DNA of 33,000 nt from Sphingomonas sp. (GTDB lineage: Bacteria; Pseudomonadota; Alphaproteobacteria; Sphingomonadales; Sphingomonadaceae): assembly GCA_019744885.1 (NCBI GenBank), contig JAIETY010000131.1, positions 1-33,000 on the forward strand, given 5' to 3'. The translations under genes and the position numbers were made by a program. Below are positions 13,884 to 21,685 of this stretch, in pieces. The first letter of the stretch is position 1; each line of letters opens with the position of its first letter. The notes below the pieces were generated by a model. It saw only the letters and a program-made list of their open reading frames with translations. It was not told the origin of the DNA and ran no database searches.

Positions 13884-15314
13884 ATGAACAAATATCTGAA
13901 GATCGCGATCGCCGGTGGCGCGCTGGCCGGGGTTGCCCTTGCGGCGCCTGCCTTTGCCCAAGCGGCGCTCGTCAAGGCGCCCGACGCCGCCGCGCAAGCG
14001 GGCATGGTCAACAAGGGCGACACGTCGTGGATGCTGATCTCTTCAGCGCTGGTGCTGATGATGTCGGTGCCCGGTCTCGCGCTCTTCTATGGCGGCCTGG
14101 TGCGGACCAAGAATATGCTCAGCGTGCTGATGCAGGTGTTCATGATCGTCAGCATCGCCACCTTGGTGTGGTGCTGCTGGGGCTATTCGATGGCGTTCAC
14201 CAGCGGCGGCGACAACCACTTCTTCGGCGGCTTTTCAAAGGCGTTCCTGATCGGCGTCACGGGGTCGACCTATGCCGCAACCTTCTCGAACAATGTCTAT
14301 ATCCCTGAGCTTGCCTATGTCGCGTTCCAGATGACGTTCGCGTGCATCACGCCCGCGCTGATCGTCGGCGCGTTTGCGGAGCGGGTGAAGTTCACACCGC
14401 TGATGATCTTCATGGTCGCTTGGATGACGCTCGTTTATTTCCCGATCGCGCACATGGTCTGGTATTGGGCAGGTCCTGATTTCCTCCCCGACAGCCCGAC
14501 CGACCAAGGCTATTTGTTCGGCAAGGGCGCGCTCGATTTCGCAGGCGGCACGGTGGTGCACATCAACGCGGGCATTGCGGGGCTGGTCGGCTGCCTGATC
14601 ATCGGCAAGCGCAAGGGCTATAAGGCCGAGCCGATGCCGCCGCATTCGCTGACGATGACGATGATCGGCGCCAGCCTGCTGTGGGTCGGCTGGTTCGGCT
14701 TCAACGCAGGGTCGAACCTCGAAGCCAATGGTGTGACGGCGGTTGCCTTCGTCAACACCTATGTCGCCACCGCAGCGGCAGCGGTGAGCTGGGCACTGAT
14801 CGAGCAGTTCGTGCACAAAAAGGCGTCGCTGCTCGGCGCGGTTACCGGCGCGGTTGCGGGTTTGGTCGCGATTACCCCGGCCTCGGGCTATGCGGCACCG
14901 ATGACGGCGATCGTCCTCGGCCTGATCGTGTCGCCGATCTGCTACATCTTCGTCACCACGGTGAAGAACCGCCTTGGCTATGACGACTCGCTCGATGTGT
15001 TCGGCGTGCACTGCGTCGGCGGGATCGTCGGCGCGCTGGGTACGGCGGTGGTTGCCGATCCCAAGCTCGGCGGGCAGGGCTATTTCGACTATACCAAATT
15101 CCCTGCCGTCGCCGTGACGCCCGAAGCGTACAGCATTTCGGCGCAGTTGATGGTCCAGCTTCAGGCGGTGGCGATCACGCTGCTGTGGTCGGGGCTGATC
15201 AGCGCGGCGCTGTTCCTCGCGCTCAAATATACGGTCGGCATCCGCCCGAGCGCCGAAGTCGAAGCCGAAGGGCTCGACATCAACGAACATGGCGAGCGCG
15301 CCTATAATTATTGA
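13884..15314 (+). CDS. amtB: Ammonium transporter
   Basis: A 476-residue Amt/MEP/Rh channel with a cleavable signal peptide (MNKYLKIAIAGG to AFAQA, about residue 26) and eleven expected membrane helices. The pore's paired histidines are His226 (GGTVVHINAG) and His376 (DVFGVHCVGG), and Asp218 matches the structural aspartate of the ammonium recruitment site. It conducts ammonium into the cell and is blocked by deuridylylated GlnK, whose gene is immediately upstream. I choose ATG 13884, with GAGGGGG upstream and a proper signal peptide; a GTG at 13824 would add 20 repeat-encoded residues. The gene ends at a strong terminator 66 nt downstream. Confidence 0.95.
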   Translation: MNKYLKIAIAGGALAGVALAAPAFAQAALVKAPDAAAQAGMVNKGDTSWMLISSALVLMMSVPGLALFYGGLVRTKNMLSVLMQVFMIVSIATLVWCCWGYSMAFTSGGDNHFFGGFSKAFLIGVTGSTYAATFSNNVYIPELAYVAFQMTFACITPALIVGAFAERVKFTPLMIFMVAWMTLVYFPIAHMVWYWAGPDFLPDSPTDQGYLFGKGALDFAGGTVVHINAGIAGLVGCLIIGKRKGYKAEPMPPHSLTMTMIGASLLWVGWFGFNAGSNLEANGVTAVAFVNTYVATAAAAVSWALIEQFVHKKASLLGAVTGAVAGLVAITPASGYAAPMTAIVLGLIVSPICYIFVTTVKNRLGYDDSLDVFGVHCVGGIVGALGTAVVADPKLGGQGYFDYTKFPAVAVTPEAYSISAQLMVQLQAVAITLLWSGLISAALFLALKYTVGIRPSAEVEAEGLDINEHGERAYNY

Positions 15315-15379
15315 CGAGATCGGGCCGCGCGCACGGGGGTGCGCCGCGGCCCAACCGAGGTTCCTCCTGCGGACGCACT

Positions 15380-15411
15380 GGCCGGTGGCGAAAGTCACCG
15401 GCCCTTTTTTT
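15380..15411 (+). terminator. Strong intrinsic terminator of glnK-amtB
   Basis: GGCCGGTG pairs with CACCGGCC, extended by a G-T and a C-G pair to a GAAA tetraloop, followed by C and seven T (15405-15411). Stem, tetraloop and T-tract are all of textbook quality. On the minus strand no T-tract follows, so it acts in one direction. Confidence 0.93.
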
Positions 15412-15446
15412 GAGCGGGATGACTTTTGGACGCAATCACCACTCAT

Positions 15447-15530
15447 CCGCTTGTTTCGAGCGAAGTCGAGAAACAGGCACCAAGCGCGCCGCCTCTGGCT
15501 TGTTTCTCGACGTCGCTCGAAACGAACGGG
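15447..15530. repeat. REP-like hairpin repeat, copy 1
   Basis: Arms at 15453-15474 and 15502-15523 are 22 nt each and match as inverted repeats with one mismatch. The right arm continues into GAACGGG, paired more loosely with CCGCTTG on the left. Each arm is also a small palindrome (GTTTC...GAAAC). Two related copies lie at 24308-24388 and 26301-26381. This one sits between the amtB terminator and a leftward small gene. Repetitive extragenic palindromes of this type are normally spread by RAYT (TnpA-REP) transposases, none of which is in the window. Confidence 0.85.
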
Positions 15531-15551
15531 TCAAGGTAAAGTCACTATACT

Positions 15552-15722
15552 CTAGCCGAGTGCCGGGGGCTCACCGTCGGAGGGCGGCGCGTCGGGTGCT
15601 TCAGGCTCAGGCGCATCCTTGCGCATCCGCCGCGCGGCCATCGACGCGCCGAGCAGGAACCCGCCCGGCACGAACAATATCGTCGCGACAAGGCCGATGC
15701 GGCGCCAGTTGGTTTTTGCCAT
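15552..15722 (-). CDS. Small single-span membrane protein, 56 residues
   Basis: The minus strand from ATG 15722 encodes 56 residues: MAKTNWRRIG, a hydrophobic stretch LVATILFVPGGFLLGASMA (about 11-29), the basic RRMRK, and a tail rich in Pro, Glu and Asp (PEPEAPDAPPSDGEPPALG). The layout is one membrane helix with a charged proline-rich tail. GGCGGGGGCG directly upstream can serve as ribosome-binding site. It lies 44 nt after the GMC oxidoreductase gene on the same strand and may end that operon. I do not recognise a family. Confidence 0.6.
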   Translation of the reverse strand: MAKTNWRRIGLVATILFVPGGFLLGASMAARRMRKDAPEPEAPDAPPSDGEPPALG

Positions 15723-15766
15723 CGCCCCCGCCTAAGCGCTTTAGCGGCGGGGCGAAACCCTCGACC

Positions 15767-17353
15767 TTAGCCTAGATCCGCGCGCACAAAATCGGCGCAG
15801 CGTTCGCCGATCATGATCGACGGCGCATTGGTGTTGCCGCTGACCAGCTTGGGCATGATCGAGGCGTCGGCGATGTACAGCCCCTCAACCCCGCGCACGC
15901 GGAGGCGCGGATCGCACACCGCGCCCTCGTCTGACCCCATCCGCGCGGTACCGACCGGGTGATAGATCGTGTCGCTCCGCGCGCGGATCAGCCGGTCGAG
16001 CGCGTCGTCGTCGTCGAGGTCGATCGGGTTGCGGTCACGCCCGTTATAATCCGAGAGCGGTGGCGATTCGAGGATGCGGTACATCGCCTTGATGCCCCTC
16101 TTCATCAGCGCGATGTCGCGCGGATCGGTGAGGAAGGCGGGATCGATCAGCGGCGCGGCGGTGGCATCGGTCGAGGCGAGCCGCACCGTGCCCTTGCTCT
16201 CGGGCCGCAGCACACAGACATGCCCCGAAAAGCCATGCGCCTTCACTTTGGTGCGGCCGTGATCCTCGAGTGCGGCGATGACGAAATGGAGCTGCACATC
16301 GGCGCACGGTGAGTCGGGATCGACCTTCAGGAACGCGCCGCCTTCGGCATAGGGTGACGTCATCGCGCCACTGCGCTTGGTGAACCATTGCCAGAAGGAT
16401 TTCAGGCCATTGATTTGCCCGGTCAGCGTCTGCCCCAGGAAGCGCGTGTCATCGCATTCGTACGACGCGACATAATCGAGGTGATCCTGCAGATTGCCGC
16501 CGACCTCGCCGCGGTCGATCCGCACGGCAATGCCATGTTCGGCCAGATGCGCGGCCGGACCAATGCCCGACAGCATCAGGATTTGCGGGGTCCCGAAGAC
16601 GCCGCCCGCGAGAATGACCGCACGCCGCGCGCGCAATTCCTTGGCCTCGCCTTTCTGGAGATAGGCAACGCCCCAGGCGCGGCCTTCGTCGAACAGCACG
16701 CGTTCGACCGTCACGCCGGTTTCGATCCGCAGATTGGCGCGGTCGCGGTGGGGTTCGATATAGCCGCGCGAGGCGCTCCAGCGTTCGCCGCCCTTTTGCG
16801 TGACCTGGTAGAGGCCGATGCCGTCCTGCCGCGCGCCGTTGAAATCATCGTTGCGCGGAATCTGGAGGCTCGCGCCCGCTTCGATGAACGCCATCGTGCC
16901 GGGATTGGGCGACACCTGCTCGCTGACGTGGAGCGGGCCGCTATCGCCGTGGAAATCGTCGGCACCGCGCACATTGTTTTCCGCGCGTTTGAAATAGGGG
17001 AGCACGTCGTCATAGCGCCAGCCATCGCAGCCCATCGCCGCCCAATTATCGTAATCCCACGCATTGCCGCGGATATAGACCATCGCATTGATCGCCGATG
17101 AGCCGCCCAGCCCCTTGCCGCGCGGCTGATAGCCCCGCCGCCCGTTGAGCCCGACCTGCGGCACCGTTTCGAACTGCCAGTTGGTCGCGGGCGTCTGGAA
17201 CGGGATCATGCCTGGGATGCGCGTGCGATAACCGGTGTTGTTGCCACCCGCTTCGAGCAGCGTGACCTTGTACTTGCCGCCTTCGCTCAGACGACCGGCG
17301 ACTGCACTGCCGCCTGATCCGCCGCCGATGACGACAATGTCGGTTTCTTCCAC
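15767..17353 (-). CDS. GMC-family oxidoreductase (choline/alcohol dehydrogenase type)
   Basis: A 528-residue FAD enzyme of the glucose-methanol-choline family. It shows the dinucleotide-binding GGGSGG (9-14), the family signature RGKGLGGSSAINAMVYIRG, a second signature GGVFGTPQILMLSGIGP, and the catalytic pair His465 (YHPVGTARMG) and Asn507 (SGNTNAPS). It oxidises an alcohol to an aldehyde; sequence alone does not show which. The GTG start at 17353 is supported by GGGGAG seven bases upstream and by the FAD motif's normal distance from the N-terminus. This start lies inside the upstream hydroxylase gene (67-nt overlap), so the two are probably translated together and may act in sequence. Confidence 0.9.
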   Translation of the reverse strand: MEETDIVVIGGGSGGSAVAGRLSEGGKYKVTLLEAGGNNTGYRTRIPGMIPFQTPATNWQFETVPQVGLNGRRGYQPRGKGLGGSSAINAMVYIRGNAWDYDNWAAMGCDGWRYDDVLPYFKRAENNVRGADDFHGDSGPLHVSEQVSPNPGTMAFIEAGASLQIPRNDDFNGARQDGIGLYQVTQKGGERWSASRGYIEPHRDRANLRIETGVTVERVLFDEGRAWGVAYLQKGEAKELRARRAVILAGGVFGTPQILMLSGIGPAAHLAEHGIAVRIDRGEVGGNLQDHLDYVASYECDDTRFLGQTLTGQINGLKSFWQWFTKRSGAMTSPYAEGGAFLKVDPDSPCADVQLHFVIAALEDHGRTKVKAHGFSGHVCVLRPESKGTVRLASTDATAAPLIDPAFLTDPRDIALMKRGIKAMYRILESPPLSDYNGRDRNPIDLDDDDALDRLIRARSDTIYHPVGTARMGSDEGAVCDPRLRVRGVEGLYIADASIMPKLVSGNTNAPSIMIGERCADFVRADLG

Positions 17354-18261
17354 GCGTCGCTCCCCAATTGTTGTTCTCGTTGTTGCCGCTGTAGCCAGCG
17401 TGCTTTGATAATCTCCGACGTATCGCGGCTGCCGTCGTGACTCCAGCCCGGCGGCATCACCATATAGCCGAGCTTGGCCTTGAGCGTCGGCGCGGCCCAC
17501 ACGTCCTTGGCAATCGCGACCCATTCGTGGAACGCCGACCAGAGCAGGTTGAAGCTGCCCAAATTCTTGACGATGCCATAGCGCGGCGGTTCATCGGCGC
17601 GCTCGGGCTCGAAGGTGCCGAGCCATTTGTCCCAGATGATGAACACACCCGCGTAATTTTTGTCGAGATAGCGCGGGTTGGTCGCGTGATGAACGCGGTG
17701 GTGGCTCGGCGTGTTCATCACGGCTTCGAACCAGCGCGGCATTTTGTCGATCGCTTCGGTATGGATCCAGAACTGATAGATCAGATTAATGCCGCCGACG
17801 AACGCCAGCATGGCCGGGTGGAAGCCGATCAGGAACAGCGGCAGCTTGATCAGGATGCCCATCGACACCGGCCCGGTCCAGGTCTGCCGCAGCGCGGTCG
17901 ACAGATTATAATGTTGGCTCGAATGGTGGATGACATGGCTCGCCCACAGCCAGCGGATGCGGTGTCCGGCGCGGTGGACGAGATAGTAGAAGAAATCATC
18001 GGCGACAAAAGCAATGGCGAACCAATACCATTGCCACCCAATATCGAAGAGCCGGTATCGCCACACCGCGAGCGCAAAGGCGCCGAGCAGCCCGCCGAAA
18101 ATCACGCCCGAAACGACACTCCCCAGCCCGAGACCGAGCGAGGTCAGCGTGTCGCGCGGTTCATAGCGTTCGGGATGGGTCAGCCGCACCGCGATCATCT
18201 CGATCAGCACCAGCGCGACAAAGCCCGGAACGGCCAGATCGGTGGGGTTGGGAAGCGCCAT
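17287..18261 (-). CDS. Sterol desaturase/fatty acid hydroxylase-family membrane protein
   Basis: A 324-residue diiron membrane oxygenase. The histidine clusters are HRAGH (96-100), HVIHH (109-113), His167 (WIHTEA) and HHRVHH (187-192), embedded between four or more hydrophobic helices, as in the fatty acid hydroxylase superfamily. Members hydroxylate or desaturate lipids, sterols or carotenoids; the substrate here is unknown. The last 22 residues are encoded in the overlap with the GMC gene and look low-complexity (SSSAADQAAVQSP), suggesting that the natural end has run on into the next gene. It begins 21 nt after the upstream small membrane-protein gene. Confidence 0.87.
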   Translation of the reverse strand: MALPNPTDLAVPGFVALVLIEMIAVRLTHPERYEPRDTLTSLGLGLGSVVSGVIFGGLLGAFALAVWRYRLFDIGWQWYWFAIAFVADDFFYYLVHRAGHRIRWLWASHVIHHSSQHYNLSTALRQTWTGPVSMGILIKLPLFLIGFHPAMLAFVGGINLIYQFWIHTEAIDKMPRWFEAVMNTPSHHRVHHATNPRYLDKNYAGVFIIWDKWLGTFEPERADEPPRYGIVKNLGSFNLLWSAFHEWVAIAKDVWAAPTLKAKLGYMVMPPGWSHDGSRDTSEIIKARWLQRQQREQQLGSDAWKKPTLSSSAADQAAVQSPVV

Positions 18262-18282
18262 GGCAGCTTGCTTACACCAGTG

Positions 18283-18624
18283 TCAGCGCCGAACCAAGAC
18301 GGGGCCGAACAACGCTTCGCCGGTGTCGACCTGCCAGCCCTCGGGCGTTTCGCGCACTGCATCGGCGCGCACCCGGCGTGCGACGAAATGCGCGCCGTGG
18401 CGCTTGAGGACGGCGACGCTGTCGTCCCGTCCGTGGACCAGCGCCGTCTCGCCATCGGCAGCGACTATAGCCTCGCGCGCTTCGAAACCCGAGAGCATCG
18501 CTTCGGCCTCGTGTACGGCAAACGCCGCATCGACGATCGGCGGTGCGCGCCCGAGCTTGAGCAGCCAGGTCAGCCCCGCCAGCGCGAGCACCGCAACCAG
18601 CGACCCGCCGAGCTGGAGCCACAT
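18283..18624 (-). CDS. Hypothetical membrane-anchored protein
   Basis: A 113-residue protein with one N-terminal membrane helix (about residues 5-23, GGSLVAVLALAGLTWLLKL) and a soluble remainder containing APPIVDAAFAVHEAEAMLSGFEAREAIVAADG and ending LFGPVLVRR. I do not recognise the family. The coding frame is supported by an ATG one base after the stop of the phosphatase-like gene upstream and by the 21-nt gap to the hydroxylase gene downstream. An alternative frame on the same strand covers nearly the same span, so the call is less secure than its neighbours. Confidence 0.65.
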   Translation of the reverse strand: MWLQLGGSLVAVLALAGLTWLLKLGRAPPIVDAAFAVHEAEAMLSGFEAREAIVAADGETALVHGRDDSVAVLKRHGAHFVARRVRADAVRETPEGWQVDTGEALFGPVLVRR

Positions 18625-18625
18625 C

Positions 18626-19048
18626 TCAGTGCCCGCCCGCGAGCGCCTGCATCATCCCCGCGACTGGTGACAGGTCATAGCCCGCCGCTGCTGCCTTTTT
18701 GAACAACTCGGCCGGCTCGGCCCCCGCCTTGGCGCTGGCGAGCGCCCACAGCATGCAGCTCCGCGTCCCCGACCGGCAAAAGGCGAGCACGGGGCCGTCG
18801 GCCATCGCCGCCGTCATCGCGTCGAGCTGCGGATGCGCGAACCCGGCGTGCGTCACCGGAATTTCGGCATAGCGCAGCCCGAGCGTCTCGGCGACGCGGC
18901 GAATCGCCTCGCCTTCGGGCTGGTCGGGCTCCTCGCCTTCGGGGCGATTGTTGATGATGCCCTTGTATCCGGCGCGGGCAATGTCGGTGACATCGGCCGG
19001 CGTGATCTGCGGGGCGACGGCGAAATGTTGGTCGAGCGGAATGATCAT
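18626..19048 (-). CDS. TIGR01244/DUF442-type protein, phosphatase-like
   Basis: A 140-residue single-domain protein beginning with the typical FAVAPQITPADVTDIARAGYKGIINNRPEGEEPDQP and carrying the catalytic-type loop CRSGTR (91-96) after VLAF. This matches the DUF442/TIGR01244 family, related to dual-specificity phosphatases and found alone or fused to Blh-type sulfur dioxygenases. Cys91 would be the nucleophile. The biological substrate is unknown; sulfur transfer and phosphatase activity have both been proposed for the family. It lies 10 nt after recQ and one base before the next gene. Confidence 0.82.
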   Translation of the reverse strand: MIIPLDQHFAVAPQITPADVTDIARAGYKGIINNRPEGEEPDQPEGEAIRRVAETLGLRYAEIPVTHAGFAHPQLDAMTAAMADGPVLAFCRSGTRSCMLWALASAKAGAEPAELFKKAAAAGYDLSPVAGMMQALAGGH

Positions 19049-19058
19049 GGTGAGCGGT

Positions 19059-20816
19059 CTAACCCGCTTCGCGGATCACCGACAAGAAGGCGTCGCCATA
19101 AGCGTCCATTTTGCGCGCACCAATGCCGCTGATCTGCGCGAGCGCGGCGCGGCTGGTCGGCTTCAGGCTCGCCATCTCGCGCAGCACCGAATCGTGGAAG
19201 ATGACATAGGGCGGCACCTTGGCCTCCGCCGCGAGCTCGCGGCGCTTGGTGCGGAGAGCATCGAACAGCGGATCGTCGGGCAGTGCTTCGGCGCGCTCGC
19301 GGCTTCGGCGGCGCGGCGGGGGCGGGGCGACGATCTGCACCGACTCCTCGCCCTTCAGCACCGCCCGCGCCCGCCCGCCGAGTTGCAGCCCGCCATGCTC
19401 GGTCGGCGTCAGCAGCCCGCGTGCTTGCAGCGCGCGGGACAGCGGCTTGATCAGCTTGGCATCCTCGCCGCTGACAATGCCGAACACGCTCAATTGGTCA
19501 TGCCCCATTTTCGCCACGCGCTCGTCGCTCGCGCCGGTCAGTACCTTTTCGATATGCCCCAGCCCAAAGCTCTGCCCGGTGCGATACACCGCCGACAGAA
19601 ATTTGCGCGCCAGTTCGGTCGCGTCGAACAGCACGGGTTGAGAGAGACAATTGTCGCAATTGCCGCAGGTCTCGGGCGGCGACTCACCGAAATGGCGCAG
19701 CAGCACGGCGCGGCGGCACCCCGGTGTCTCGATCAGCCCCTGCAGTGCGTTCAACTGCGCGCGCGCCGCCGCCTGGCGCTCGGGCTCGACTTCGCCGACG
19801 CGCCGCCACGCCTGCGCCCAATCCTCGGCACCCCAGAAGAGATGCGCCTGCGCCGGATCGCCGTCGCGTCCTGCCCGACCGGTTTCCTGATAATAGGCCT
19901 CGACCGATTTGGGCAGACCCGCATGCGCGACAAAGCGGACATCGGGCTTGTCGATGCCCATCCCGAACGCGATCGTCGCGCACATCACCATGTCCTCGCT
20001 ATCGACGAAATCGGCCTGATTGCGCGCGCGCACCGCCGGGTCGAGCCCGGCGTGATAGGCGCGTGTCGGCCGCCCGGTCTTGACGAGCTGCGCCGCGAGC
20101 CGCTCGGTCGCCGCGCGCGTGGTCGTATAGACGATGCCCGGCCCCGGCACCGCGCGCGCCAAGGCGGCGAGCTGCGCACCGACATTGTCGCGCGGCGTGA
20201 TCGTGTAGCGGATATTGGGCCGGTCGAACCCGGCGATCACGAGTCCCTCGGCGGGGATGCCGAGCTGGTCGAGAATGTCGGCGCGGGTATGCGCATCGGC
20301 GGTCGCGGTCAGCGCCAGCCGGGGCACGCCTTCGAACCGGTCGAGCAAGGGCCGCAGCAAGCGGTAATCGGGCCGAAAATCATGCCCCCATTCGCTGACG
20401 CAGTGCGCCTCGTCGATCGCGAACAGGCTGAGCTTGGACTGGCTCAGCAGATTGCGGAACGAGTCGTTCGATGCACGCTCGGGCGCAACGTAGAGCAGGT
20501 CGAGGTCCCCCGCTCGGAACCGCGCCACTGTCTCGGCCTGATTGGTATCGACGGACGTCAAGGTGGCCGCGCGAATGCCGACCGCTTCGGCGGCGCGGAG
20601 CTGGTCGTGCATCAGCGCAATCAGCGGCGACACCACGACGCACGTCCCCGGCAGCGCCACGGCCGGCAATTGATAGCATAGCGACTTGCCCGCCCCGGTC
20701 GGCATCACCGCCAGCGTATTCTCACCCGCCATCACCCGCTCGACGACATCGCGCTGGACGCCGCGAAAATCGGGGAAGCCAAAGGTCTGTTGCAGGATGG
20801 GAAGCGGATCGATCAC
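19059..20816 (-). CDS. recQ: ATP-dependent DNA helicase RecQ
   Basis: A 586-residue superfamily 2 helicase. Walker A TGAGKS (40-45), DEAH (135-138) and motif VI QETGRAGRDG (310-319) define the core. A zinc-binding subdomain has Cys367, 384, 387 and 390 (CGNCDNC). The winged-helix region and a C-terminal HRDC domain (from about residue 500, DPLFDALRTKRRELAAEAKVPP) complete the full RecQ architecture. It unwinds recombination and stalled-fork intermediates. The GTG start at 20816 is where similarity begins; a longer frame to 20930 reads into the intergenic control region and lacks conservation, though no clear Shine-Dalgarno precedes the GTG. It heads a run of co-directional genes ending at 15552. 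Confidence 0.94.
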   Translation of the reverse strand: MIDPLPILQQTFGFPDFRGVQRDVVERVMAGENTLAVMPTGAGKSLCYQLPAVALPGTCVVVSPLIALMHDQLRAAEAVGIRAATLTSVDTNQAETVARFRAGDLDLLYVAPERASNDSFRNLLSQSKLSLFAIDEAHCVSEWGHDFRPDYRLLRPLLDRFEGVPRLALTATADAHTRADILDQLGIPAEGLVIAGFDRPNIRYTITPRDNVGAQLAALARAVPGPGIVYTTTRAATERLAAQLVKTGRPTRAYHAGLDPAVRARNQADFVDSEDMVMCATIAFGMGIDKPDVRFVAHAGLPKSVEAYYQETGRAGRDGDPAQAHLFWGAEDWAQAWRRVGEVEPERQAAARAQLNALQGLIETPGCRRAVLLRHFGESPPETCGNCDNCLSQPVLFDATELARKFLSAVYRTGQSFGLGHIEKVLTGASDERVAKMGHDQLSVFGIVSGEDAKLIKPLSRALQARGLLTPTEHGGLQLGGRARAVLKGEESVQIVAPPPPRRRSRERAEALPDDPLFDALRTKRRELAAEAKVPPYVIFHDSVLREMASLKPTSRAALAQISGIGARKMDAYGDAFLSVIREAG

Positions 20817-20939
20817 GCAGCCGCGCTTAGCGGCTGGCGCGTTCGATTGTCGAGCGGCTGTGGTGCGATCGCCAGCGCGACCCGGGCACCCGCCATATCG
20901 TTCATCAATAAATAACTTGCCGAATAGCAATAAGGGGTA

Positions 20940-20954
20940 TATTGATTATCAATA
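20940..20954. promoter_or_regulatory. Inverted repeat before the DUF2975/XRE operon, probable operator
   Basis: TATTGAT-T-ATCAATA is a perfect 7-bp inverted repeat just upstream of the AAGGAG ribosome-binding site (20954-20959). The same half-site ATCAATA recurs at 20904-20910. A loose -35 TTGCCG (20918-20923) and an AT-rich -10 region fall inside the array. Small XRE proteins encoded next to DUF2975 genes are expected to autoregulate, and this is the obvious site. Confidence 0.55.
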
Positions 20955-20969
20955 AGGAGATTCGTTCAC

Positions 20970-21470
20970 ATGCTCTCATCGACAAAATGGTTGCTCCGGC
21001 TCTGCAACATCCTGAACTGGATCGCGGTGGTTTTCGTCTGCGTCGGGATGGTCGTGCTGATTATCGATCCGGCCCCGCTCGCCACGAAGCTCGCGGCGCG
21101 GTTCGGCGGCAACGACGCCATGGTCCGCTGGTCGTTCGTGGCGATCTGCGCGCTGGTCGTGCCCGCCGGCATTGCCACCAATCGCATCTTCACCCGGTTG
21201 ATCGCGATGATCGACACCGTGGTCGCCGGATCGACCTTTCACCCCGACAATGTCGGGCGGATTCAGACGATTGCCTGGGCGATGCTCGTGCTCCAGTTGC
21301 TCGATCTCGTGTTCGGGGCGATCTCGCTCAGTCTCAGCAAGGTAACCGGCGACTATTTCGGCTGGAGCCCGTCGTTCGGCGGCTGGCTGTCGGTGCTGCT
21401 GCTGTTCGTCCTGGCCCTGGTCTTCCGCCACGGCGCCGAGATACAGGCCGATCTCGAAGGCACAGTCTGA
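20970..21470 (+). CDS. DUF2975-family membrane protein
   Basis: A 166-residue protein with four predicted membrane helices (about 10-33, 53-75, 96-118 and 135-153) and a FHPDNVGRIQTIAWAM segment between the second and third. This is the DUF2975 layout, a family of unknown function very often paired with a small YozG-like XRE regulator, as here. A good ribosome-binding site (AAGGAG) precedes the ATG. Its TGA stop overlaps the next ATG by one base (TGATG), so the two proteins are co-translated. Confidence 0.85.
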   Translation: MLSSTKWLLRLCNILNWIAVVFVCVGMVVLIIDPAPLATKLAARFGGNDAMVRWSFVAICALVVPAGIATNRIFTRLIAMIDTVVAGSTFHPDNVGRIQTIAWAMLVLQLLDLVFGAISLSLSKVTGDYFGWSPSFGGWLSVLLLFVLALVFRHGAEIQADLEGTV

Positions 21471-21685
21471 TGGCGATCCGGGTCACGCTCGATGCGATGC
21501 TCCACCAACGGCGGATGACGCTGACCGAACTGGCGGAGGCGGTCGATATCACGCTCGCCAATCTGTCGATCCTCAAAACCGGCAAGGCGCGCGCGATCCG
21601 CTTCTCGACGCTTGAGGCGATCTGCCAAGCGCTCGATTGCCAGCCCGGCGACATTCTCGTGTTCGACCCTGAGGGAGAAGAATGA
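21470..21685 (+). CDS. Small XRE-family (YozG-like) transcriptional regulator
   Basis: A 71-residue protein that is almost entirely one helix-turn-helix: MLHQRRMTLTELAEAVDITLANLSILKTGKARAIRFSTLEAI then CQALDCQPGDILVF. The NLSILKTGK recognition segment and the GDILV ending are typical of the YozG/Cro-like regulators beside DUF2975 genes. It probably controls its own operon through the inverted repeat at 20940-20954. Its stop overlaps the start of the interrupted gene that follows (ATGA), so all three genes form one unit. Confidence 0.87.
   Translation: MAIRVTLDAMLHQRRMTLTELAEAVDITLANLSILKTGKARAIRFSTLEAICQALDCQPGDILVFDPEGEE

Noticed and set aside
14235..15446. 403-codon open frame antisense to amtB
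   Set aside because: Composition dominated by Arg, Asp and His; AmtB on the plus strand is unambiguous and the frame runs through its terminator.
15289..15775. Frames translating through repeat copy 1 (for example the segment reading LFLDVARNER)
   Set aside because: They are translations of the hairpin repeat and terminator; the same pseudo-peptides occur at the other two copies, showing repeat origin rather than a gene.
18948..20681. 577-codon open frame antisense to recQ
   Set aside because: Arg-rich, motif-free shadow of recQ.
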